Below are positions 26,017 to 33,365 of a stretch of 64,000 nt of DNA, piece by piece. Numbering within the stretch: the first letter of the stretch is position 1; every line of letters starts with the position of its first letter. The translations under genes and the position numbers were made by a program. The notes under the pieces are model-generated. The model did not search any database, was not told the DNA's origin, and worked only from the letters and a program-made list of their open reading frames with translations. The stretch covers positions 2,356,001 through 2,420,000 of the forward strand of contig NZ_CP062938.1 in NCBI RefSeq assembly GCF_014898155.1, written 5' to 3'. The DNA comes from Bifidobacterium eulemuris. Its GTDB lineage: Bacteria; Actinomycetota; Actinomycetes; Actinomycetales; Bifidobacteriaceae.

Positions 26017-27384
26017 ATGACCACCACATTTCCTGAAGGGTTCCTGTTCGGAACTTCCACCGCCTCATACCAGATCGAGGGCGCCGTCAATGAAGGAGGG
26101 AGATGCCCGTCCATCTGGGACACGTACTCACATACCCCGGGCAAAGTGCTCAACTCGGACACCGGTGACATAGCCTGCGATTCCTACCACCGTTGGCAGG
26201 AGGACATCGCGATGCTCGCGGATCTCGGAGTCGATGCCTATCGGTTCTCCGTGGCGATGCCGCGCGTGATGCCGGTCGAGAACGGTGCGCCGAACGCCGA
26301 AGGTCTTGATTATTACGAGCGTTTCGTCGATATGCTGCTCGCCAAGGGCATCGCCCCCATCGTGACGTTGTACCACTGGGACCTGCCCCAGTATCTCGGG
26401 GACAAGAACGGGTGGCTCAACCGTGAAACCGCATACCGCCTAGGCGAATATGCCGGCATCGTGGCGGGGCGGCTCGGCGATCGGGTGCACACATACATCA
26501 CACTTAACGAGCCCTGGTGCTCCTCATACCTGAGCTACGGAGGCACCGAGCACGCGCCGGGTCTCGGGTTGGGCCCCGGCGCGTTCCCGGCGGTGCACCA
26601 CCTCAATCTCGCGCATGGTCTGATGTGTCAGGCCGTGCGGGCGGAGGTTGGTGAGGCGGCCGATCTGTCCGTCACTCTGAATCTGCAGATGAACCGCGGC
26701 GATGCGGATGCCGTGCATCGTCTCGATCTCATCGCCAACCGCGCGTTCCTCGATCCGATGCTGCGTGGATACTACCCGGATGAGCTGTTCGCCATCACCC
26801 ACGGCATCTGCGATTGGAACTTCGTCCAAGATGGGGATCTGGAGCAGATCCACCAGCCGATCGACGTTCTGGGCATCAACTACTACTCCACCAACCTGCT
26901 GGCCATGTCGGACCGCCCGCAGTTCCCGCAATCCACCGAAGCGTCCACCAACCCTGGTGCCTCCGATGTGGATTTCCTACCCACCGAAGGTCCCCATACC
27001 GAAATGGGGTGGAACATCGATCCCAAGGGACTGACCGATCTTCTGGTGCGAGTGTGGGATGACTACCGTCTGCCCCTCATCGTCACGGAAAACGGCATCG
27101 CCGTCGTCGACACGCTGGAGACGGATGGCAACGGCGACAAGGCCGTGCATGACGTCAAGCGCGTCGACTACTACCGCCGCCATCTCGCCGCCGCTCTCGA
27201 CGCCATCGATCAAGGCGTCGACCTTAGGGGCTATTGCGCCTGGTCGTTGATGGACAACTTCGAATGGGCCTGGGGATACGCGCGCCGGTTCGGCCTCGTC
27301 TATACGGATTACGAGACGTTGGAGCGCATCCCGAAAGACAGCTTCCTGTGGTATCGCGACGTCATCGCGAAACGGGGCCTGTGA
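26017..27384 (+). CDS. GH1 beta-glucosidase/beta-glycosidase
   Basis: This is a 455-residue glycoside hydrolase family 1 enzyme. The N-terminal F-L-F-G-T-S-T-A-S-Y-Q-I-E-G signature, the acid/base Glu in T-L-N-E-P-W and the nucleophile Glu in V-T-E-N-G-I are all present. It should cleave terminal beta-linked glucose (possibly also mannose or galactose) from imported oligosaccharides, fitting a glucomannan substrate; exact specificity cannot be read here. No signal peptide. The start at 26017 places M-T-T-T-F-P-E-G at the usual family N-terminus, with GAGGA about eight bases upstream. It is monocistronic, under the shared operator at 25907. Confidence 0.92.
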   Translation: MTTTFPEGFLFGTSTASYQIEGAVNEGGRCPSIWDTYSHTPGKVLNSDTGDIACDSYHRWQEDIAMLADLGVDAYRFSVAMPRVMPVENGAPNAEGLDYYERFVDMLLAKGIAPIVTLYHWDLPQYLGDKNGWLNRETAYRLGEYAGIVAGRLGDRVHTYITLNEPWCSSYLSYGGTEHAPGLGLGPGAFPAVHHLNLAHGLMCQAVRAEVGEAADLSVTLNLQMNRGDADAVHRLDLIANRAFLDPMLRGYYPDELFAITHGICDWNFVQDGDLEQIHQPIDVLGINYYSTNLLAMSDRPQFPQSTEASTNPGASDVDFLPTEGPHTEMGWNIDPKGLTDLLVRVWDDYRLPLIVTENGIAVVDTLETDGNGDKAVHDVKRVDYYRRHLAAALDAIDQGVDLRGYCAWSLMDNFEWAWGYARRFGLVYTDYETLERIPKDSFLWYRDVIAKRGL

Positions 27385-27389
27385 CAATC

Positions 27390-27444
27390 GCGGGAGCCAA
27401 CAGCGGCGGGACGTCCGTGACGCGAGTCTCGAACGGGCTCCCGC
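27390..27444. terminator. Possible bidirectional terminator between GH1 and ABC gene
   Basis: The arms GCGGGAGCC (27390-27398) and GGCTCCCGC (27436-27444) enclose a 37-base partly self-complementary loop in the 112-base gap between convergent genes. No clear T-run is seen. Confidence 0.4.
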
Positions 27445-27496
27445 CCCACGACGCGATGTCGCTGCGCTGACACGGACCGCGCCTGCGCGTCGAGGA

Positions 27497-29332
27497 CTAC
27501 TCCTGGAGTTTCTTGAGTCTGTAGAACTTGCCGTGGGCGGCCATCAGGTCGTCGTAGGTGCCTTCCTCGATGACGCGACCATGCTCCATGACGACGATGC
27601 GGTCCGCGTTGCGGATGGTGGACAGCCGGTGCGCGACGATGAACGTCGTGCACCGACCCATCATCTTCTCCGTCGCCTCCTGCACTTTGCGTTCGGAGAC
27701 GGAGTCCAAGGCGCTGGTCGCCTCATCGAAAATGATGATGCGTGGGTTTCTGATCAGCGCGCGGGCTATGGCGATGCGCTGCCGTTGCCCGCCGGACAGC
27801 GTGCCGCCGTGTTCGCCGAGCTTCGTATCCACGCCGTTCGGCAATTCCGAAACCACGTCCTCGAGCCCCACTTCACGGATGACCTGTTCCACCGCGGCAT
27901 CATCCACATCGTCGAGACCATAGGCGATGTTGTCGCGCAGCGTCCCTGAAAACAGGATGGTGTTCTGCGGAACCACGGCGATATGATGACGGTACGTGTT
28001 GAGATCGGTGGCGTTGAGGTCGGTGCCGTCCACGAGCACCTGGCCTTTCTCCGGTTGGGCGAAGCCGATGAGCAGATTGAGCAGGGTGGACTTGCCGGAG
28101 CCGGAATCCCCCACCAAGGCCACCGATTGCCCCGCCGGCACGTTCAATGAGAAATCCCTCAACACCCATGGATATTCCGGACTGTATCGAAAATCAATGT
28201 TACGGAATTCCACATCGCCCTTGAAATCGTTGGGGATTGCGCCTGTCGGAGCGAGGATCGAATGCTGCTCCACATCGTCCGCCTGGAGAATCTCTCCGAT
28301 GGAGCTGATGGATTCCACGCCTTTGGTGAGCACAGGGTACAGGTTGATAAGGCTGGAGATGCCGTTGACGATCTGCGCGAAGTACGTCTGGAACAAAACC
28401 ACGTCTCCCACCTGAATCTGACCCTGCCACGCCATATATCCGGTGAAAGCGAGACATCCGAGTTGGAACGCTTGGAAGATCACCCAACTGGTGGCGCCGA
28501 AGACGCCGTTGACCACATCCAGTCTCAGTCCCGTGTCGTGGATGCCGGCGAGTTTGCGGCTCATCTGTTTGATCTCCACCTGTTGAAGCCCGTGCGCCCT
28601 GGTGACGGGGATCATCTCGATCATCTCCGCCACGGCAGCCTGCGTCCGCTCCATTTGGGAACGGAAGTCATGGTTGGTCTCACGGATGGGCTTGCGGAAG
28701 CAATAGAGCGCGATGACGGCGACCGGCACCGAGCATACGAAGAACAGCAGCACTTTAGGACTGGCGAAAGCCGTGACCGTGACGGCTATGGTGATGTCGA
28801 GCGTCACCAACGGCAGACTGCGGAATAGTTGGTCCAACAGTGTTTCGACGTTTTCCACATCGCGCATCACTTTGGACAGCAATCTGCCGGATTGCGTCTC
28901 GTTGTGGAACCGTATCGACAGCTGTTGGAGCTTGACGACGAGACTGCCACGGAGTTTCTGTTCGACCGAACGGTTTGCCTTGCCCAGATGATAGGCGAAC
29001 ACCCAATTCGTGATGATGTTCTGCACGACGAAAGCAAGTCCTATGCCGAGATTGAGCCAGAACTCATGCAGCGAGTGCTGTTCCGGATAGGTGACGATAT
29101 TGATGATGTTGCGCGTGACGATCGGAATCACCCATACCGGTGACTGTTTGGCCACCAATCCCAGCATGGCGATGAACAGGTCGCCGGTGTTGCCCTTAAT
29201 CAGCCTCAGCAGGATTTGGATGGGATGCCCGGCGTGCCTGCGGTATGCGGCCAGGTATTCTTCGAACGACCAAGGGGTGTCGGCGGGGATGTCTTGCACG
29301 TGCTGGGAATTCTCGGTTTTGTCTGTTGCCAC
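27497..29332 (-). CDS. ABC exporter-type half transporter (TMD-NBD fusion)
   Basis: This 611-residue protein has six membrane helices in the N-terminal half and an ATPase domain with Walker A G-D-S-G-S-G-K-S-T, signature L-S-G-G-Q-R-Q-R, Walker B I-I-I-F-D-E-A-T-S-A-L and switch His in I-V-A-H-R-L-S-T. The architecture is that of type IV ABC exporters acting as homodimers. Its cargo is unknown. It sits inside the mannan locus and has a LacI-type palindrome upstream (29411), so it is probably co-regulated with it. Start: a GTG at 29332 has GGAGG nine bases upstream, whereas the in-frame TTG at 29395 has none, so GTG is preferred. It could also be unrelated to sugar transport. Confidence 0.88.
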   Translation of the reverse strand: MATDKTENSQHVQDIPADTPWSFEEYLAAYRRHAGHPIQILLRLIKGNTGDLFIAMLGLVAKQSPVWVIPIVTRNIINIVTYPEQHSLHEFWLNLGIGLAFVVQNIITNWVFAYHLGKANRSVEQKLRGSLVVKLQQLSIRFHNETQSGRLLSKVMRDVENVETLLDQLFRSLPLVTLDITIAVTVTAFASPKVLLFFVCSVPVAVIALYCFRKPIRETNHDFRSQMERTQAAVAEMIEMIPVTRAHGLQQVEIKQMSRKLAGIHDTGLRLDVVNGVFGATSWVIFQAFQLGCLAFTGYMAWQGQIQVGDVVLFQTYFAQIVNGISSLINLYPVLTKGVESISSIGEILQADDVEQHSILAPTGAIPNDFKGDVEFRNIDFRYSPEYPWVLRDFSLNVPAGQSVALVGDSGSGKSTLLNLLIGFAQPEKGQVLVDGTDLNATDLNTYRHHIAVVPQNTILFSGTLRDNIAYGLDDVDDAAVEQVIREVGLEDVVSELPNGVDTKLGEHGGTLSGGQRQRIAIARALIRNPRIIIFDEATSALDSVSERKVQEATEKMMGRCTTFIVAHRLSTIRNADRIVVMEHGRVIEEGTYDDLMAAHGKFYRLKKLQE

Positions 29333-29410
29333 GGTGCGTTGCCTCCATCTGCGCAGGAATCGTCTATAACCGTTGTTGTTCTTCGCTACATTCAAGAATA
29401 CCGAAAGAGC

Positions 29411-29422
29411 ATAACCGATTAA
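29411..29422. promoter_or_regulatory. Putative LacI operator (ATAACCGATTAA), ABC exporter gene
   Basis: This imperfect copy of the TTAACCGRTTAA palindrome lies 79 bases upstream of the GTG start of the ABC gene. On the minus strand it overlaps a possible -35 TTAATC, 16 bases before TATTCT. Confidence 0.6.
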
Positions 29423-29708
29423 GTAAAACCGTAAGAAAAAGATGCTAAAAGACGTTTTTATATGAAAAAGAGATGAAAAAGTACTGAATCATACTGTCCG
29501 GCACACCAGGCTGCCGTCGGTGAAAACCGCTGGGGACCATGCCTTCAGACAGCTGTTCGTGTAGCGTCCGCAGCGGGGATGAATAGTGTGAAAACGTTGT
29601 AATATAGCGGTTTTCTGTGAGGGTGGCTTATGATGGATCAGGGGATGTGAAGGCTCTATGCCATGGATGTCGCGCCTCTGCGTATTTTTGGGTGGACTCG
29701 CCGACAAC
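29423..29708. other. AT-rich intergenic region with second operator-like motif
   Basis: The gene-free stretch 29333-29898 carries the two TTAACCG-type operators at its sides and a locally AT-rich segment (about 29420-29480). It also holds GAAAACGTTGTAAT at 29590-29603, which matches the motif repeated before pyrD and the gal operon. No coding frame with a ribosome binding site is seen. Confidence 0.5.
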
Positions 29709-29745
29709 TTAACCGGTTGACATGTTGCGGCGTGTTGTGTTAAGC
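29709..29745 (+). promoter_or_regulatory. Promoter of the SBP-permease operon with overlapping LacI operator
   Basis: The operator TTAACCGGTTGA (29709-29720) overlaps a -35 box TTGACA (29717-29722), followed after 17 bases by TTAAGC (29740-29745). Repressor binding would occlude the -35. The transcript leader before the SBP gene would be about 150 bases. Confidence 0.65.
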
Positions 29746-29898
29746 TCAGGCCATCCGCACTGAAACAGAGTTCAGTGGCGATGAATTGGTGCGGAAGGCT
29801 GCGAGCGTGACTCATTGTTGAGTCGTCTCATAGGTCGACGGGCGGATTCCGTCCAACAACAACATCATCTCAATCCACGTATAGTGAGAGGATCGGAT

Positions 29899-31296
29899 AT
29901 GAAGGCATTGAAGAAGATCGCCGCTGCCGTCGTCGCCAGCGCCTGCGCCATCAGTTTGGCCGCCTGCGGAGGCGAATCGGCCAGCGAGACCACCGACCTG
30001 CAGTACAAAGACATCGAGCTTGGCACCACAGGCACCGACATCACCACCACGATCAAGCTGTACTCGCACCGCACCGACATGCTGCAGGACAGCTACAACG
30101 GCACCACCTGGGAGCAATACATCGCCGAATTCAACGAGATGTACCCCAACATCACGGTTGAGGTCGACGCCGGCACCGACTACGGCAACAGCGCGCTGAC
30201 CCGACTGCAGGGCGGCGATTGGGGCGACATCATGATGATCCCGACCGTGGACGCCTCCGAGTTGGGCAACTACTTCCTGTCGTACGGCAAGGTCGACGAC
30301 CTCAAGGACCTCGTCCACTACGTGTACGCGCAGCACTACAAGGATGAGGTATACGGCATCTCGTCCACCGGCAACGCCGTCGGCATCGTGTACAACAAGG
30401 CCGTGTTCGAGCAGGCCGGCATCACCGAGCTGCCGACCACCCCGGAGGAGTTCCTCGATGATCTGCAGGCCATCAAGGACAACACCGACGCCACGCCGCT
30501 GTACACCAACTATGCGGCGGGCTGGACGATGGGCGCCTGGGACGCCTACGTCGGCGGCACCGCCACCGGCGACGCCACGTATATGAACCAGAAGCTGCTC
30601 CACACGCAGGATCCCTTCTCCGATCCGGGCGACGGCACGCATATGTACAACGTCTACAAGATCCTTTACGAGGCCGTGGCCGACGGCTTGACCGAAGACG
30701 ATTACTCCACCACCGACTGGGAGGGGTCCAAGACCCAGATGAACAACGGCGAGATCGCCACCATGGTGCTCGGTTCCTGGGCGGTCTCCCAGATGCAGGC
30801 CGCCGGCGACAACGCCGACGATATCGGATACATGCCGTTCCCCATCACCGTGGACGGCCAGCAGTACACCTCCTCCACCGCCGACTACGCCTACGGCATC
30901 AACAAGGACTCCTCCAAGGAGAACCAGGAGGCCGCGATGATCTTCGTCAAGTGGATGACCGACAAGTCCGGCTTCGCCTACAACGAGGGCGGTCTGCCGG
31001 TGAGCATGCTTGAGGAGAACGACAAGCTGCCCGAGCTGTACAGTGAGTTCGACAACGTGACCTTCCTTGAGGACGAGCCTGCCGTGGACGGCGAGGAGGA
31101 TCTGTTCAACGACCTCAACTCCGACTCCGAGCTGGCCATCAACGCCAGCGGCGACGCCCGCGTCCAGGCTATCGTCGAGCACGCCTCCAACGGCGATATG
31201 ACCTACGACGAGATGGTCGAGGAGTGGAACGGCAAGTGGAACCAGGCGCTTGAGGACGAGGGCATCGAGCCCGAATACACCACGGTGGCCGACTGA
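29899..31296 (+). CDS. Sugar ABC transporter substrate-binding lipoprotein
   Basis: This 465-residue lipoprotein has a type II signal peptide with lipobox L-A-A-C at Cys23 and a family 1 (MalE-like) extracellular solute-binding fold. The region around G-A-W-D-A-Y-V-G-G and the W-M-T-D-K segment near the C-terminal lobe are typical of this class. It captures oligosaccharides outside the membrane and delivers them to the permeases encoded next. The context (GH26, GH2, GH36, esterases) points to manno-oligosaccharides. GAGAGGAT precedes the start codon. No ATPase gene is present in the locus, so a shared MsmK-type ATPase encoded elsewhere is expected. Confidence 0.92.
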   Translation: MKALKKIAAAVVASACAISLAACGGESASETTDLQYKDIELGTTGTDITTTIKLYSHRTDMLQDSYNGTTWEQYIAEFNEMYPNITVEVDAGTDYGNSALTRLQGGDWGDIMMIPTVDASELGNYFLSYGKVDDLKDLVHYVYAQHYKDEVYGISSTGNAVGIVYNKAVFEQAGITELPTTPEEFLDDLQAIKDNTDATPLYTNYAAGWTMGAWDAYVGGTATGDATYMNQKLLHTQDPFSDPGDGTHMYNVYKILYEAVADGLTEDDYSTTDWEGSKTQMNNGEIATMVLGSWAVSQMQAAGDNADDIGYMPFPITVDGQQYTSSTADYAYGINKDSSKENQEAAMIFVKWMTDKSGFAYNEGGLPVSMLEENDKLPELYSEFDNVTFLEDEPAVDGEEDLFNDLNSDSELAINASGDARVQAIVEHASNGDMTYDEMVEEWNGKWNQALEDEGIEPEYTTVAD

Positions 31297-31322
31297 GCCC
31301 TGTGTCGATTCCAACCATCTAG

Positions 31323-31358
31323 GGGGTGCCGGACCGCTCCGGCATCGTCCGACACCCC
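31323..31358 (+). terminator. Hairpin between SBP and permease genes (probable partial terminator)
   Basis: Twelve-base arms GGGGTGCCGGAC and GTCCGACACCCC (31323-31334, 31347-31358, one mismatch) compete with an inner 7-base stem TGCCGGA/TCCGGCA (31327-31333, 31338-31344). Placed 26 bases after the SBP stop and 41 before the permease start, it probably lowers transcription into the permeases so that more SBP is made. Confidence 0.6.
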
Positions 31359-31399
31359 TTCCATGTTCACGTTGACGGAATACCCGAAAGAGGGAAGAC

Positions 31400-32464
31400 A
31401 TGACTTCAACAACCGCGGAATCGGCGGCCGTGGCCGAGATCCCCACCAACAAACAGCCGAGGGACTGGCGTAAAACCGGCATCATCGTGGCGTTCTGCGC
31501 GATCCCGCTCACGCTGCTCATCGTATTCACCTATCTGCCGTTCGCCAGTATGGTGGGCTACAGCTTCTTCAAAATGAAATACATCGGCCCGCGCGAATGG
31601 GTGGGCTTGGAGAACTACATCGACGTGTTCACCCGCCCGGACACGCTTTCGTCGCTCAAACTGAGCCTGTACTACATGGCCGGAGCGCTCATCCAGGTCG
31701 CCATCGCGCTGTACCTGTCGACCATCCTGGCGTTCAAGGTCCGTTGCGGTGGCGCCTTCAAGGCGATCTACTTCTTCCCCTACCTGATCAACGGCATCGC
31801 GGTGGGCTTCATCTTCAAATTCTTCTACACCCGCGGTTACGTGTTCGACACCGTGCTGCAATGGTGTGGATTCCAGCTGGATTCGCTGCCGTATTGGCTT
31901 AAGGACCAGTCCATCAACAACTGGTCGCTGGTGGGCGCCTCCATCTGGCGGTATCTGGGCCAGAACGTGATTCTGTTCATCGGCGCGATGATGTCGATCG
32001 ATAAATCGCTGTACGAGGCGGCTGAGATCGACGGCGCGAACAAATTCCAGCAATTCCGCCACATTATCCTTCCCGGCATCAAAACGATTCTCGTGCTCAA
32101 CATCATCCTGTCGATCACCGGCTCGCTTTCCGCCTTCGAAGGACCTTACGTGATCACCACGGGCGCGAACGGCACCGCCACCTACTTTGTGCGCATGGAC
32201 CGTCTTGCCCACGTCAACCAGAAGGTCGGTCTGGCCTCCGCCATGGCCATCGTGCTGCTGATCATCATCCTGATCTGCGCCATGCTGCAGCAGCTGTTCT
32301 TCAACTACGTGTTCAAAGACGCCGACGATGGCGTGGCCAAAGCCAAGAAACGGGCGCGCAAAATCGAGCGTCAGCGTCGCAAGATCGCGGCGAAAAGCGC
32401 GCCGATCTTCCGAAACGGTCCCAATACATCCCGAGAATCCAAAGCAAAGGTGGTGGCACGATGA
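31400..32464 (+). CDS. Sugar ABC transporter permease, MalF/UgpA-like
   Basis: This is a 354-residue membrane protein with six predicted helices. The first is at about residues 31-55 and the last at about 274-300. The permease EAA loop is visible as E-A-A-E-I-D-G-A-N-K-F-Q-Q-F-R-H-I-I-L-P at about residues 209-228. It forms half of the transmembrane channel for the oligosaccharide importer. GAGGGAAG precedes the start. It overlaps the next permease gene by 4 bases (ATGA), so the two are translationally coupled. The C-terminus is a basic cytoplasmic tail. Confidence 0.93.
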   Translation: MTSTTAESAAVAEIPTNKQPRDWRKTGIIVAFCAIPLTLLIVFTYLPFASMVGYSFFKMKYIGPREWVGLENYIDVFTRPDTLSSLKLSLYYMAGALIQVAIALYLSTILAFKVRCGGAFKAIYFFPYLINGIAVGFIFKFFYTRGYVFDTVLQWCGFQLDSLPYWLKDQSINNWSLVGASIWRYLGQNVILFIGAMMSIDKSLYEAAEIDGANKFQQFRHIILPGIKTILVLNIILSITGSLSAFEGPYVITTGANGTATYFVRMDRLAHVNQKVGLASAMAIVLLIIILICAMLQQLFFNYVFKDADDGVAKAKKRARKIERQRRKIAAKSAPIFRNGPNTSRESKAKVVAR

Positions 32465-33354
32465 CTGATGCGGTCGCGTTGGCCAAGGAGCGCGCGTTCC
32501 AGCGGGGTGCCTCCCCCTGGTACAAGTTCAAGAATGGCTTCTTCGTCTTTCTGAAATATTTCAGCCTGATCTTTTTCGCCTTCTGTTTCCTGTTGCCGCT
32601 GGTCAGCTGTTTTGTGACCGCCGCCAAAACCGAGAAGGAATACCAGAGCACGTCCGTGATGGACATGCCGAGCAACTGGTTCAACTTCCAGAACTACATC
32701 GATGCGTTCACCACGTCGAATATGGCGGTGGCCTTCCGCAACTCGATCATCGTGCTGGTGGTGGTGCTCGTCATCACCACGCTGATCGGCACCCAGCTGG
32801 CGTATGTGCTGAGCCGCTTCACCTTCCCCGGCAACACCGTGATTCGAGGTCTGTTCACCGTGGCCGCGCTGCTGCCCGGTATCGCGATGCAGGTGGCGCT
32901 GTACAAGATGATGGTCAATATCGGCGCGGTCAACACCATGTGGGGATACATCCTCATGATGTGCGGCACCGATGTGATCTCCATCTATGTGTTCATCCAG
33001 TTCTTCGAGAACATTCCGGTCTCGCTCGACGAGTCCGCCATCGTGGATGGCGCGTCGTACTTCACCGTCTATTCGAAGATCCTGCTGCCGCTGCTCAAGC
33101 CCGCCATCGTCACCTGCATGATCCTCAAGGGCGTCGGCGTGTACAACGAATACTATGCGTCGAACCTGTATCTGCAGGATTCGGATCTGAAAACCATAGC
33201 GATCGCCCTGTACTCGTTCACGGGGCCCATGGGCTCGAAGTACAACCTGATCTGCGCAGGCGTGATCATCACGCTGCTGCCGATGCTGATCCTGTTCCTG
33301 GTGTTCCAGAAGCAGATCTACAACGGCATCGCCGCAGGTGCCGTCAAGGAATAA
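32461..33354 (+). CDS. Sugar ABC transporter permease, MalG/UgpE-like
   Basis: This 297-residue membrane protein has six helices, and its EAA-type loop reads L-D-E-S-A-I-V-D-G-A-S-Y at about residues 188-199. It pairs with the preceding permease to import oligosaccharides. Both belong to the CUT1 class, whose ATPase is commonly shared and encoded elsewhere. The gene overlaps its partner by 4 bases and is followed after 11 bases by the GH2 beta-mannosidase, so uptake and hydrolysis are in one operon. Confidence 0.93.
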   Translation: MTDAVALAKERAFQRGASPWYKFKNGFFVFLKYFSLIFFAFCFLLPLVSCFVTAAKTEKEYQSTSVMDMPSNWFNFQNYIDAFTTSNMAVAFRNSIIVLVVVLVITTLIGTQLAYVLSRFTFPGNTVIRGLFTVAALLPGIAMQVALYKMMVNIGAVNTMWGYILMMCGTDVISIYVFIQFFENIPVSLDESAIVDGASYFTVYSKILLPLLKPAIVTCMILKGVGVYNEYYASNLYLQDSDLKTIAIALYSFTGPMGSKYNLICAGVIITLLPMLILFLVFQKQIYNGIAAGAVKE

Positions 33355-33365
33355 AAGGATAGGAT

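Noticed and set aside
29812..31530. A 572-codon open frame on the minus strand opposite the SBP gene
   Set aside because: The plus strand has a lipobox, a ribosome binding site and a solute-binding fold. The minus frame is Val/Gly/His-rich without known motifs.
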